Shown here: piece after piece, positions 1 through 12,054 of the stretch
Position numbering within the stretch: the stretch's first letter is position 1
Layout: every line of letters begins with the position of its first letter
Source of the DNA: Bremia lactucae
Taxonomy: Eukaryota > Oomycota > Peronosporomycetes > Peronosporales > Peronosporaceae
Direction of reading: 5' to 3'
NCBI RefSeq assembly: GCF_004359215.1
Contig: NW_027152082.1
Span: 1-64,000 of the forward strand
DNA: 64,000 nt
Made by a program: the position numbers and the translations under genes
Notes under the pieces: model-generated
The model's input: only the letters and a program-made list of their open reading frames with translations
Told to the model about the DNA's origin: nothing
Database searches by the model: none

Positions 1-53
1 TATCGACCATTTTCGAGAGTAGGATTAGCAAAGTCAAGTGGGCAAGGAAACCT

Positions 54-1095
54 GTGCTAAATCAATGGGCAGCAAAAGTAACGGGCAGTCGGTCCTCAGG
101 TCAATCTGCTGACATGGGCCCACGGACTGAAAACGACCAAATGTTTATGTTTAATCCATCCAAGTATTCGGCGGAAGAAATCGAACGGCTGAGGGTAGTA
201 TGTGCATCCCCAGGTCGTGACAGATCGAATCCGCGCCCCCGAACTGGCACCGGAGATGAGTGGAAGGTTATTCAGGGGTTGGCAGAGGGCCACATCGTCA
301 GCCGGGGTCTGCCATATTTTCCAAGAAAATTTTCACTGCGAAGGACCGCTTGCGGTTCCAGACATCAATTCAGATGCAAGTTGAGGGCGAATTGTCCTTT
401 TCTCTCATTGGTGCTCGGACTATCACAACCAACCGACAGCATACTCAAGCGTTGAAGGAAGACATATTGCTGGCTGCAGAAGGATTAAAAGTGAACCTAG
501 GGGACCTTCATATGATGCTGAGTCAAGTCAAGACTATAAGTTACAAGAAGGGTCAACGGTCAATCCATTTATTTTTCTTTACCCGTACTGCGGCGAAGAA
601 ATTCCAGCGCACGGTAGTCCCGTTCAGACGCCGTTTGTATCAGCTTCAAAATCCTCATGCTCCGAACGCGGGGTCAGTATGGAACCGACAGATTAGATGC
701 GACGGCACCAGACTAACGACTGTAACAGAATACGTCGTATTGCTGTATAACGTCACACGTTTTATGAACATCGGGCGGCTTACTGCATTTTTCACAGAAC
801 ATATTAGTGCTAAGGTGAAGCTGGAGAACTTGGACGCGTGTACACTCAACTCTCGCACCTCCACGGTATAAAAATTAACGGTCCCGCGCTTGGGGTGCGG
901 GTCTCTTGGCCATCTCATATCAAGATGTGGTTATTTCACCGAGAAATTACAGGGTTTGGGGTGTCGGGGTGTGTGCTTGCATCCGAAGGGGAGGTATTGC
1001 CCCTTGAGGATCTCGCTGTTCCATTTCACAGCTTCGAAGAAATGAAAGATGTGGCACTCAACGGATCTGCCTACAGAACCAAGCGGATAGGGTAG
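54..1095 (+). pseudogene. LINE ORF1-like region, copy 1
   Basis: Decayed coding sequence matching 18840-19920 of copy 2. Frames at 54-455, 260-871 and 838-1095 carry successive pieces, so at least two frameshifts separate them. The most protein-like piece (260-871) is basic, with the segment FTRTAAKKFQRTVVPFRRR at about 585-645. That would fit a nucleic-acid-binding ORF1 protein, but no named domain is recognised. The function is inferred only from its place upstream of EN/RT. Confidence 0.5.
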
Positions 1096-1121
1096 CAGAA
1101 TCGTCGGTTAATCCTCCCGAG

Positions 1122-2330
1122 GTGCACGTCCGCGTGACAGAAAAAGGTCTCGCTCCTACCATTTCTACACGTGTCCAGGATGTCAGCTCACGTATCAGCG
1201 GCGGGGCGGTAACTCACCCGGTGCTCTCGGCGAGTCCAGATGGCGTACCCATCCCAGCTCTGAAACCGCTCTGGGTCACGGTGTCTCGACGATGTCGTAC
1301 GAACCGTCGTGGAACTGTTAAAGCGATTACTACCCGTCGGGCTACTGGGTCCACCCAGTTCGCAGCCCTCGCAGATCCTGATGAGGAGTTGTGTGATACA
1401 GGAAGGACGGGTATGGCGAACATTACTCCGCGGAGCGATGAGGAGAGGTTTGCCGCGCAAGAAGTGGAACCATTATCTGCGCCTGTTTATAGTCCTGAGG
1501 TGCAACTACGCAATCTTCAAAGTCTACCACCACAAGTGCCGAGTACGCCGCAATTGGTAGCTTTGAAGCCAAAGGAACGTGCTGAAGCACGAAGCATACT
1601 TCAGGAAGCGGACAGCCTAAAAGAGCAACTTATGGATATGCCCGCTGAGACCGAATTGGCATCAGTTACGGAATATTCGATTCAACAAGTGTTGCGGTTG
1701 CGGCACGTCGCCACGCCGGCGCCAGGGAATTGTCTGGCGCTTGCGGTGGTACAAGAACTGGCCAACGACGACCTAGCGCAAGTGGAGACGATTCTGAATA
1801 GGGCTGCGCCGTGTGTGAAACGGGAATTTAAATACACAGGTCCATTAGACATGACGGATCAATTTGACCATGCGGAGCGGCTGAAAACCCTGGTAAATGT
1901 ACGGCAAGGATGGATGGCAACGTCCATTAAAGAGTCTACCAAAAAAAATTAATGGTATCTGGAAGAATACGCGGCCAGCGCCACGAATAGGGTAATGCCA
2001 ACCGGTCAATATAACTGGGGAGGAAGCACCATGCTTCTTACGGCAGCCAATGTTTTGCAACGAGATGTTTACGAGATCGGACAGCCAAGCGATATTCACC
2101 ACCCATGAACTGCTGCCTATATAGGCCAAGCTCGATGACTAAGGCTAACAAGGTGATTAAGACAGGGGAGCTGCTCATCTTGACTGTATCAGAATGTGTC
2201 GAGATGATAGCGACAGCCAATAGAGCGGACCCAATAAATATCCCTCTTATACTCCGCTAAACAGACCGTCACTACTTGGCCTTCTTTCACTGCACGCTTC
2301 CTGGTCCGCACGACTCTGAAGTTTTGCCTG
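1122..2330 (+). pseudogene. OTU-like cysteine protease segment of LINE, copy 1
   Basis: The open frame 1122-1952 starts on a non-ATG codon and is a piece of a longer protein. It contains PAPGNCLALAVV with the candidate catalytic Cys at codon 1731-1733. Downstream, after frame breaks, are NWGGSTMLL (about 2007-2033) and a DRHY motif with the candidate catalytic His at 2270-2272. This order of a Cys helix, a W-G-G turn and an H-Y strand is that of OTU peptidases. In this copy the tryptophan and tyrosine codons just before DRHY have become arginine and stop (about 2252-2260). Some LINE lineages are known to carry OTU-like domains; assignment here is by motif. Confidence 0.6.
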
Positions 2331-3867
2331 AAGATGGCAGCGGTGAGGATATGGATGTTTCGCAAGATGAGATCAGTGATGAGGAGATGAAGACGATAAT
2401 CTGGCAGGGGTGGTTGGTGCTCCAATTCGGCCTTGCTGGGGGGTGACATCAACGAGCTGTCGACCAGACTAGCAGTCGGTGACATGATGTGCACATTGCG
2501 CCAAGATATTCAGTTGATTCTCCGTTGCTCGGCGTCGTCCCGGTATCCCGCACTTCTCGAATTCCTGGTGAATATGGTGGCCGCCAGCTCTGCGGGCACC
2601 CAGCTCCGCTTAATGACGACAAATCTTCTGCAGACCAGCCCGGCGGAAACTCAGCGGCTGCAACTGGACTATCGTATCCCCGATACGGTGATGATATAAT
2701 GGCAATCTTGGGCGGCCGAGCGGGCGGCGCTTTACGACGTTCGAGTTGGTAACAGGGAGCTCCAACAGTTGCAAGGTCCTGATCCCAGCACTAAAATTTG
2801 GAAGAGTATCCTAGCGGACGGTAGTGCAGATACCGTTCCTCCACAATTGCTACCAGAACTGCCATCGCCGGGGTATACGTATTCAAGGATCGATCCAGTT
2901 CAGGCGTTGGTGGAGCAGTACGGGGATAGTGGCCATACCAGTCTAATAATTTGCCACCAGTCTACGACACTGGTCACTCAACGTGGTCAGAGAGCTAAAC
3001 AGCCGGTGCTGCGTGACGGCGGGCGGTCCAGCACAATTCAAATAGAAGGATCGAGGTCCTGGCAGGACATGTGGCAAGACCTTGAGTCGGAGTGGCCGAG
3101 GACAGCACTTAGTGGGTTCCCAACGGTGGGGTCCAGTAACATTAACTAGAACAAGGTGGCCCAAATGGAACCGCGGCGTCTTCTCACTATGGTACGACGC
3201 TTCCCTCATAAGAGTTAACCCCTGCGAGTTTTTAAGCGATGAAGGTGGTCCGCGGTATAGTTCCAAGAATGTATGTATGATCGTCTCGCCGTGTATCGAG
3301 ACCGGGTGTCTGACCAGGTTACTAAAAGATGGCTTGAGGATTGGAAGGAAAGAACTTCGCGCCAAATAGCCCGGTCCTCACTGGCACCTCTCATCGATAG
3401 TTCGGATGATTGGCGGAGGTTAAAAAACAGTGGATTTGGCGGAGACGACCTTCTCCGACGGTGTGATATAACCTATGAGGGAAAAATAGCTCGTCACATC
3501 ATCTGTGTGCTGCTATAAAAGGCCGAGATCTGGTCCATCACGGGTGAGGACGCCGCAAAAGACACTGGCATTGCATCCCAATTACGCTGTCATTTTGCGG
3601 GTCTGAAAGCCCTGACGGCATATCGCTCGTCATTTACGGAGATGGTCAACCAGGACGACTGGACGTTACTCGACACGTTCTTTGAACACTCTATCACCCA
3701 GATGAGTGTTCAAAGTCCACCCCAGTACTAAGGGCAGCCATATGAGAAGTCAGTACCTGGCGACAAGTCAACATATGTCTCATTGGGATCTATACGGCTT
3801 GTACCATCAGCTCAAATGGGACGGAAACTCTCAAGCAGACGGGAAAGCCGCAGGCTCTCGACAGGAG

Positions 3868-4640
3868 AAGGTTATCCGAGTAAGAACTCAGAATGTGAGG
3901 GGACTTACGAAGGAATCAAGAGCCGGTTGGTTCGCGCCTGGCGGAGAATGCCAACCGCCCAGCGGCCAATTGTTCGTTGCATACAAGAAACGCATGTGAA
4001 TAGTGAGGAGTCAGCTACGCGGTTGCAAGACGACTGGAAGCGCATGTGGGGACAACCACAGCATGTTACAGGGTCTCCCCTATCATACTGGAGTGTCGGT
4101 ACAGACAAAACGGGGTGTGTGGCAATTTTACTCGACCCACGTCGAGCAGCCGAGGCACGTCCATGGCATCCTGAACTGTGGACAAACTGGGTCGTCTGGT
4201 TGAGATCGGAGATGTCCTGCTGGTGTATCTTTATGCGCCAAACCGTCATGCCGAAAGAGAAACATTTTTTCCCACCTGGTGGAATGGCCGTGGCCAAGCC
4301 GAGATACCATACTTGCGGGCGATTTTTAACTCAGTACAAAGTCCCCAACTTGACCGCTTGGTTCGCCAGCGCACTGGACGTCCAGAAAGTGCTCAGTTTA
4401 GGCCACTTGCTAACTTTAATGGGGCTCGAAGACGCCAGTGCATTGTCGGCCCCGATGGATGACGACGATCCACCAGAACCGACGGAATTCTTACATACTG
4501 GACCAAATCGACGGCTAGCAGAATTGATCGGTTTTATGTTCCGCGTGGGTGGGCGTCTACGGTGCAATGGGTGGAGGTGACAGAGCCGGCCGTCGAGTCC
4601 GACCATCAACGGGTGTATCTTGTTCTAGGGCGGGGTGCGT
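3868..4640 (+). pseudogene. LINE AP-endonuclease domain, copy 1
   Basis: Motifs of the exonuclease-endonuclease-phosphatase fold appear in order in shifting frames: RVRTQNVRGL near 3880, IQETH with the catalytic Glu near 3985, VYLYAPNRHAERE near 4220, and ESDHQRV with the SDH motif near 4595. The domain nicks target DNA for target-primed reverse transcription. At least three frameshifts make it non-functional. It lies directly upstream of the RT, as in APE-type LINEs. Confidence 0.75.
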
Positions 4641-5102
4641 TAAATGCACCCGAAAGTCGAAGAGTGCGTCCTGTCCAGTACCCTATTCCCTCCCAGAACC
4701 CAGCGTGGGTTCAGCAGGCACTGCTGTCAGAGCGGATCGATAAATGTGGGGCGGGACCCATCAACGCATACATGGGATGACCAGGTTCTCCGGTGTATTG
4801 CTGCAATGAAACGGTGCGCAAGCGTTCAAAACAACGAAGCAAACGGTATGTGGAAAAGGTTCAGCGGCAAACGCGAGCAGGTCTAACAAGTCGACAGCAA
4901 CTCATACACGCCCTTCGAGTAACGCTTCGCGAGGAGTGTATGATTCAGGAGGGGCGCTGACTTGAGCGTACGACGGATCGACTACGATGGGATCTCAAGC
5001 GCGTTTCTGATTGGAGCGAGACCAAACAATTACCAACCTTCACCAACACCATGGGGCGGCCTTTTCGCGCCATGCCACAGTCGGTGATAAGTTTGCAACG
5101 GA

Positions 5103-6330
5103 GTGGCAGCAAATTTAGGCCGGAGTCACAACACTATACCGCAGTGGGGCATGCGTCAGGCGTTCGATGAATTCGTCACGATTCCGGAGGCTGGCAAAAT
5201 GTCTTCGATCGAAAATGCTTCCTTGCTTCAGCCTGTGAGCATGGACGAAGTGGCCACTGCAATATCAGGACTGAATCGGCACAAGGCGGTGGGGCCTGAT
5301 GGGCTTAAGAATGATTTCTCTAACGACACTGAAGTTATATTGGCGCCGGCGATGGTACTCCTCGAAAACGAATTACTGGATGGGAAGGATCCGCCGCCTT
5401 CGTTTCTAGAAGGCCTCATTATTCCACTTTGCAAATAGGGGGACTCGGTCGATGCTATGGATTAGCGGCCGATATCGCTTCTTCAACTAGGTTACAAAAT
5501 ATTTGCAAATCTTATGGCAACACGGCTACAAGCAATTCTTCTTAAGGCAATTGGGGACAACCAGCAGGGTTTTGTGCAGGGACGACAGATGATGAAAACA
5601 ATCATGATGATGCTCGCAAAAAGCAGTCTCTACTTCTCGGGCTGAACCTGACTTGGAAGCAACACGGAGTCGAGTAATTTTGTTGCTGGATTTTCGAAAG
5701 GCATACGACACGGTGGCCCGGGATTTCCTCTTTCAAGTCCTGGAAGAGTATAGATTCGCAAGTCCTTTCCTTCACATGATGCGTAAATTGCATGAGTCTA
5801 CCACAGCTAAATTTTTGGTCAATGGCTCCCTTTCTCAACCATGGGAAATCGCTACGGGGATTCAGCAGGGATGCCCTTTGGCGCCATTACTGTTCATTCT
5901 GGCGGCGGAAGTCCTGTCGTTAGCGATCATACAGGACCGCGAGCTTCAGGGGATCGAGGTTCCCGGGACACACGGTGAGCGACTCACCTTTTCGGCGTTT
6001 GTCGATGACTCCACTGCATTTCTCCAAGAAGGGGGTAGTCTTTAACGCGTCCTCGACATCGTCGCAGCTTTCGGTCGATTATCGGGGCTCACTGTGCAGC
6101 CAAAAAAACGTCAGATTATCTTTTTGAATACGGCTGTGGCTTTGCCGGAATATGAGGGAATACCTGTGTTGCCCCATGGCGAAACAATACGCTACCTCGG
6201 TCATCAAGTGGGTACAGGGGCACACGCCGACGAAAATTGGGCCGTCCGGATTCGGAACGTGCGCCGTCGACTCGCGACGGCTACTCGGGTGCGACCAGTG
6301 TCTCTCTCCGGGTGCTCATACTCAATGTAA
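5103..6330 (+). pseudogene. LINE reverse transcriptase, copy 1
   Basis: RT blocks run in order: KAVGPDGLKNDF (about 5284), RPISLLQLGYKIFANLMATR after a stop near 5440-5465, [12 protein letters not shown] with a catalytic Asp at 5689-5691, [13 protein letters not shown] (about 5860), and FVDDS with the Asp pair at 6004-6009. The catalytic aspartates survive, but the frame is broken at about 5438, 5645 and 6045. A frame at 6094-6330 continues into the thumb. The RT copies element RNA at the nicked chromosome. Confidence 0.85.
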
Positions 6331-8302
6331 TAATGCTCCCAGGAAAACTCTTCACAGCAGCGGCCTTTGATATGCCACAATGGGCGGAGGAGGAGCTCCA
6401 AACACTTTTTGTGGAAACATGCAACCTCAACAGAGCGCAGTCGTCATAAAGTTAACCCGGGCATTTTGTACACACCGCGAGCGGCCGGTGGGGTCGGCTT
6501 GGTGTCGACAGCAGTGGCTGTAAAATCGCAACGGATGAAACACGCTCTTCTTTGGCTTACACAGAGGCGCGACAGATACGTCGGGGCGTGGAATTATGGA
6601 CGTTTCGGGAGGCTCGGGACGACGCCACTATCGCGATAACACCACTGAACCCTCTTCATCCCCGCAGTCAACGGAGCAAGATACGTGGTGAATCGTTCCG
6701 GGTTGATATTTGTGCTTGGCTTCGGCCGTCGGAAATGGAGCATGAAGCCTTACAGGATCGGCGTGGTCACCATATGCAACGGCTCATCTCGCAGACCACG
6801 TGCTGGAGGGACGGAGGCCGGCTAACGATTTGGTTAGCGGAGCTGTTACCGGCAGTTACATGGGAGATAGCGCCCGTGACCAGACGGTATTGGCCAACAT
6901 ATTCGTGGGCAGACAACCCATGGCTATGCGATGGCATAGGTCATTGGCTGATGAGCAAGAAATACGACCGCATCAGGCAGTGCGCACTGGAAGAACTTGC
7001 GATGGAGCGAACCGGTCCGACAACATACGTTTGTCACGTCCCGTTGGCTGAGGGAGCGGACAAGCACCACACGAACCGCAAACGCGGGCGCTGTGCCTTA
7101 GCAATTCATTTGGAGAGTCCTTCATTGCCTATGGGACGGACATTCGAGGTAATCCACACGGTGGCTTTACGACACCCCCCGGACATCCGGCTATCTTACA
7201 ACTGGGTGCTGGTAGAGCCTGGAGTTGTCCGAGGGGTGGAAGGTACAGCGCTGGATATTTCTTCACGGGGAATCATGCTAAAGCAGGAGGCCAACGGAAT
7301 TAATTGGACAGTCGATGACTCACATTCAGTACCTCTGGCGTTTGAGCACGATGTGGCCGTCATCAGGAGCTCGCAACGAGCTCTCGGGCTTGTCGTTGAG
7401 GCACATCATCGATCCACAGCTTTCCGTGGGATGCCCCATCCAACGTAGCGAATCGGCATGTATTAAGGCACATTAAACGCCAGCCGTATGGCAAGGCGAA
7501 GGTGGGGCTCGGCACGGCTCTGGGAGGTCTACTCCAGAAATTACAAACCTGCGCAGACAGGGGAGACTAGCACTCTGCGCCCTTTATCAAACCCCGAAGC
7601 AGCGGTGGGGTCATCAAAATGCAATCACGGAGTATCAAGTGTGGGTCTATTACCGTTTGATACTCCAACAGCTCAATTATATTCTTCCCGGGCAGGGAAC
7701 TTGACAACAGTTGCAGGAGGCTGTCCGTCTGTGGCGGTCACAAGGAGATACTGGAGCACATTTTGTGGACATGTACGGTGGCCTAGGGATGCTGGCAGGC
7801 GGTCCTGACCTTATGGTTTAAGTTTGACGTGCGGCTGGATGACGTAATCCAGTACGCGGGGTACTGCATGGCAAGAACACCGCCGCCTCTGTCTAGGACA
7901 CTATTCCAACGGCTGCAGCAGGCCTTTGGGAATACTGTGGCAGAGTATATTGTTCAGTGGAAGCGCATATGGTGGATCTTGTGTTCCGTATGTATCTCGA
8001 CTCTTTGGATACAGCGCAATCGGGTTGTTCACGAGCGGCAACAACTTTCACTTCTGGGTAGTGTCCAAGAGTTTTTCTCTAACGGACTTCGGCAATTACG
8101 AGCGTTATCGGCGAGAGAGCGCAGAACGCTACCGTCAAGGGTGCAAGGCATCCGGCTATGGCAGTGTATTGAGTTACTAGGTGAAATCATTGTGCTTTCT
8201 AGAGCATCACATCAAGTGGCGAGCCACGTACAACCACCGGGCATTTCGACACTGGCGTTGCTAATCTGGCTTAGGACATTCCAGAAGTCTTGCTCACATT
8301 AA
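6331..8302 (+). pseudogene. LINE ORF2 C-terminal region with zinc-finger remnant, copy 1
   Basis: The longest frame is 6552-7448. Further on, near 7720-7775, one frame reads VCGGHKEILEHILWTC, which resembles the RT-associated zf-RVT finger at the end of many LINE ORF2 proteins. A hydrophobic segment with IQRNRVVHERQ follows near 8010-8040. The last coding stop is at 8300-8302, then an AT-rich tail. The function of the middle part is unknown. Confidence 0.6.
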
Positions 8303-8361
8303 TACCGTGTAATAAACTTTCTGTTCCTCTCTATATATATAATAACAACCCTGACTGTGGA

Positions 8362-8823
8362 TGTAATGGGGTGTCCCGTTCCATAAATATTATTTCTCAT
8401 GAGATCAAAATTATTGTATTTTTTATTTTGACTAAATAGTTCCAAAATTACCAAATTTGGTAATATTGAAACAATAAGACATTAGATCTATTGATTGGTT
8501 GCTTTAAGTTTAAATGGATCACCGCCAATCGTTACAAGACACGATTAAACGTCGCGCAAGGAGGCGCATTGTATATTTAGTTATTAATGTATTTAAGCCA
8601 GTAGAACGAAGATCGTTTTTTAAAACTTAATGTCTTAATACAGTATTACTTTCTTCCTATTCTAAGGTCTAAATATTAATCTTTAGTAGCTAAGACCTCG
8701 GAGCTACTCAAAACCTTCCTCTGCACATCGTGTACGTAAAGTAGTCGAGGCGCCCACCTTCACTGTAATCAGTGTTGATTGACTAGTACTGTTATCAGTA
8801 CTAGCAAAGGGTGCCCCGTTACA
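8362..8823 (+). repeat. 5' LTR, family A copy 1
   Basis: It starts TGTAATGGGGTGTCCCG and ends GTGCCCCGTTACA (462 bases), with near-inverted termini typical of Ty3/gypsy LTRs. The other window copy in the same state is 27104-27565. Related LTRs lie at 15277, 41138 and 61661, and inverted at 17153. Confidence 0.88.
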
Positions 8824-8825
8824 CC

Positions 8826-8843
8826 TGGTAGCACTTTGTAGTC
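8826..8843 (+). promoter_or_regulatory. Primer binding site, family A
   Basis: Two bases after the LTR the sequence reads TGGTAGCACTT. The first eight bases are complementary to the ...TGCTACCA 3' end of eukaryotic initiator tRNA-Met, a common Ty3/gypsy primer. The match beyond eight bases is poor, so the tRNA identity is a guess. Confidence 0.55.
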
Positions 8844-8874
8844 CGTTCGACGGTCTACACACGTTCCATCCAAC

Positions 8875-9885
8875 ATGGACATGTTGGATGAAGAAAGAGG
8901 GAGCTTACAATCTTCTCAAGAAGGCCATCACGTAACGCATGTAAGATTCACTCATTTGAGTGACATTGAATGGAGAGCGATCGAACGCGTGAGTTCTATC
9001 GTAGGCGGGTCAGCCGTTGACGCCATGCTGTTCACTCCGAACACAGATGAACAATATCCGGCCATAGCCGAGTTCATGTTAACAGTTGGAACTGTTGAGA
9101 CAGCAGCATTTACATACTGCTAGCGGGCTAACGCTTCCGTTTCGACCCGAAAGAGCATAGATCGAAATCTCTGAGTTTAAGGCAGGCAAAGGCGACTTCA
9201 TTTTAAGATGGTTCGTCGAGTTAGACGACGCCATTAAGGCTCGCCGCATCAATGATGATGCGACTAAAGTGGAATTGGCATGTTCAACTGAGCCGGACGT
9301 GTCAAATCTTGGGCTTTAGGGCTCAAGCATCACGACCCACTATTTTTTAAGTCGTATGAGGTCTTTAAGACCCGACTCAGGCAAACATTTGAGCCGCGAC
9401 GTGCCAAATTCAGGGCTCGAGTCGATCTCCTGTATTTGAAGCAGGGCAAGCGTGACCTTCACGTTTATGCCCAACATACACGATACCTGGTCAGTTGTAT
9501 CGTGAGTCATCCAATTGATGAACAAACACAGACAACTGTGTTTAGTAAAGGTCTTGAAGACGGTCCTGTTAAGACTCACCTGTTCCGACTTATACTCGAG
9601 TCGCTCGACCAAGCGAGCTCAATGCGGAATGGGAGGACTTCAGCCTTAAACAAGCTTTCGTCCATTTGGGTGCATATCGATTACCGAGGCGACATGAAAA
9701 CGGAGGTCCAGAATTTTGGACCTCTCGTATGTGGAGAGCGAGAAACTTCGCTCTTCAAGCAAAGATTACAAAAATGCAATCGTTGTCAAAAGACGGGTTA
9801 CTACGCCTATGAGTGTAGTGCCCCACGCCCAGTGCCCCAGGCCCAGTGCCCAGGAACACTGAGCGAACGATCGACCCTCCGCTAG
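8875..9885 (+). pseudogene. Gag, family A copy 1
   Basis: An ATG at 8875 opens a frame that ends at 9121. The gag core continues in other frames (9436-9885) with LRQTFEPRRAKFRARVDLLY near 9370-9425 and FSKGLEDGPVKTHLFRLIL near 9541, typical of retrotransposon gag. The C-terminal zinc knuckle at 9775-9816 has Cys-x2-Cys and the final Cys, but TAC (Tyr, 9799-9801) stands where CCHC needs His. The RNA-binding finger is therefore broken. Confidence 0.75.
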
Positions 9886-10820
9886 GAACAGCGGAGGACG
9901 CAGATTCGACGCTGTTGCGAAATCGCAACGGCGAGGTGGATCAGCAAAAAAAACGGTGCGGTTCAGTAGGTGCGGAGCGCCCTACTGATCCAGCAACGTC
10001 AAAAGATTCTTTAGCCTTTTGACGAAAGTTGCTCCATGCATAAATTGGCAGCATTAAGCCGTGATGATGCCTGCCTCTCGTTCATCAGATGGCCATCTGA
10101 TATACGTCTTGGAGCGTCCACAAGCGTGTGGATGTCCTACAAGTGAGTGCGATGGACTCACTTGTGGCTCGATCGTTTGCACGACTGCACTAGACCTCAG
10201 TGTGAATACCCATCACATTTTAGAGTTAGATCCCGACGGCTGTGCACAAGCACAGGCAGCGTCGATGTTCGACCACTCGAATAAGTTGAGTGGTACGAAA
10301 CAAGGATGCTTGCTTGAAAATTAACATCCAAGAAAATTAGAAACGCCTGTCTATAAGAGACAGTGCGAAAGTCCGAGATCGACTGGAAAGTTGATCATAG
10401 AGGATCTCGCTGCGGTGGCGCAACCACAGCTAGAGGCAGTTGTAGAGGATACTCCCCATAATAAAACTTGAGGGAAAAGCTTGCCGAGAATCTGCGTTAA
10501 AAAGTCCCCAGAAACCTGTGGTCAAAGGTTCCCAAGTATTTTTGGGAATATGTTCCAAAGAGGAAACTGAGACGTTAAATGTCTTAGTAAACAACGGATC
10601 AAGTGGGGGCGCCTATACACTTGATCTTATAGCGCCTCCGAAGTTTACTTCGGAGAGAACTCAATTGCGAACGCTAGAACCGAAACGGTTCTTGCGTGAT
10701 CTGCGCAGTGGCAAAGTCAAGCAGATCTGCATAATTGTCACAGATGACAAGTACGAGGCAGGTTGCCTAACGATAAAGGCACTCGACACAAAATTGACCT
10801 GATTCCAGATTCAAAAATAC
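9886..10820 (+). pseudogene. Protease remnant and protease-RT linker, family A copy 1
   Basis: Most of the protease is missing: the FDVILG stretch seen in the inverted copy near 16310 is absent here. The frame 10518-10802 carries LTSER/LEPKRFLRDLRSGKVKQIC, which I recognise as the spacer between protease and RT in oomycete Ty3/gypsy polyproteins, not as the protease active site. Frames at 10061-10324 are other parts of the same linker. Confidence 0.55.
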
Positions 10821-11965
10821 TGTGTCATGAAGCAATGGTTATTGCCTCGTGAAAAAGTTTTAGCGATAGACAAATTCTTTGCCGAATGCTTGGCAGCGGG
10901 CCAAGTAAGGGAGTCAACCTTCATACATAGCTCTCCGACCGTCTGTGTGCGTATAAAGCAATAGGAGGGTGGCGAATTGTGCATGTGCTCAATAAATTGA
11001 ACGCTGCAACGGTACTGGCTTAAACGCCGATACCACGAAATGACGTAATGATTGATGGTATGTCAAATAGTACTGATGGATGGATTCTATCAGATCCTTA
11101 TGCGTGAAGAGGATATTCAATGCCCCTGCAACATCGAAGATGTGTAACCAATCTGTCAACAATAGTGTGGGATTTCGAACCGAGATATTTTGATGACGCC
11201 TTCGTTCATAAAAGCCACGAGTCAAAAGTCGGACGTTGAAGTGCATCGTTCCCACGTCCGAAAGGTTCGTGCATTTACGCGTGAGCATAAGTTGCATGCC
11301 AACTTCACGAAGTGTATACTCGCTGCAAGCGAAACACCACTTATTGAGTGCATGTCGGTAAATACGGTGCACGCCCTGATCCGTAAGCGATCAAGGCGAT
11401 CACCGAGTAACCTGTGCCAGTCGATTTAAAGAAGCCTCGAAGGTTTCTCGGCTTGGCGGCCCGTACTTACATAAGCACTCCCGAAGTTGTGCCGAAATGA
11501 CAGTACATCTTTCTTCTTCGTTAAAGAAATGTAAAGTTGTCATAGAGCGATGATTGTCAGCATTACTATGAGGGTGTCAAGCAAAGGTTGATGCAATTGC
11601 CTATCTTGGCGATTGCGGACCAAGGCAGATGATTTCATGCGGTCTGTGACGCAAGCTATTTTGCAATCGGCTGTGCGTTAATGTAATATGACACAGACGG
11701 TGCAAAGCGCGTCGTCTCCTATCAATCGCGTCATCTATAACCAGCTGAATGCAATTGCCCAGTGTATGACGAGGAGCGCATTGCCATGAAATATACACTG
11801 GATAAATTTAAGGTCAATCTCTTGAAAGATTGACCGATCAGTGTTTATACGAGCCATGCGGCCGTAAAAAGTTCACTCATCGCAAAAAAATGGCGAGATA
11901 GTTACCTTCCTTTCTTGAAGCATAAATTCTCCGTGGAATTAAAACCAGGACGACTAAACGTCGTC
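10821..11965 (+). pseudogene. RT-RNase H remnant, family A copy 1
   Basis: Homology to the frame at 37389-38681 can be followed piecewise: AIDKFFAECLAAG near 10865, RNase H pieces near 11620-11760, and the tether near 11930-11980. A deletion near 11110 removes the LFMPQGLSNAP block. Many stops are present. Beyond 11105 this copy is not part of the high-identity tract. Confidence 0.7.
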
Positions 11966-12054
11966 GCTGATCCCTTATTTGTGTCGGCACGTTTTTTTTG
12001 AGCCGGTGGTGGAAAAAATTAAAAGTGAGCATGAGCCTAACGCTGCAGCAATAT

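Larger units (their letters stand above)
1..8355 (+). mobile_element. LINE (non-LTR retrotransposon), copy 1, 5' end outside window
   Basis: In order this holds an ORF1-like region, an OTU-like protease, an AP-endonuclease, a LINE reverse transcriptase (FVDD box) and a C-terminal zinc-finger region. The first base aligns with 18780 of the second copy, so about 0.8 kb of 5' sequence lies outside the window. Every module is broken by stops and frameshifts, so the copy is dead. It ends in an AT-rich stretch (8329-8361) directly against the LTR at 8362. The clade is not resolved by eye. Confidence 0.9.
3080..11105. repeat. High-identity tract, copy 1 (partner 21628-29853)
   Basis: From about 3080 the sequence matches 21628 onward with only scattered single-base differences. 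The match crosses the LINE/LTR junction and ends near 11105, inside the gypsy RT. Upstream, the LINE copies differ every few bases; downstream, the RT copies diverge strongly. The offset changes from 18548 to about 18744 because of a local rearrangement near 25829-26103 of the partner. Confidence 0.9.

Noticed and set aside
8329..8341. TA repeat as a microsatellite of interest
   Set aside because: It is only a short part of the LINE 3' tail, shared by both copies.
10560..10640. VNNGSS in the 10518-10802 frame as a mutated protease active site
   Set aside because: The flanking APPK...LEPKRFLRDLRSGKVKQIC belongs to the spacer between protease and RT. The true protease end (FDVILG) lies upstream of this spacer in the inverted copy near 16310.
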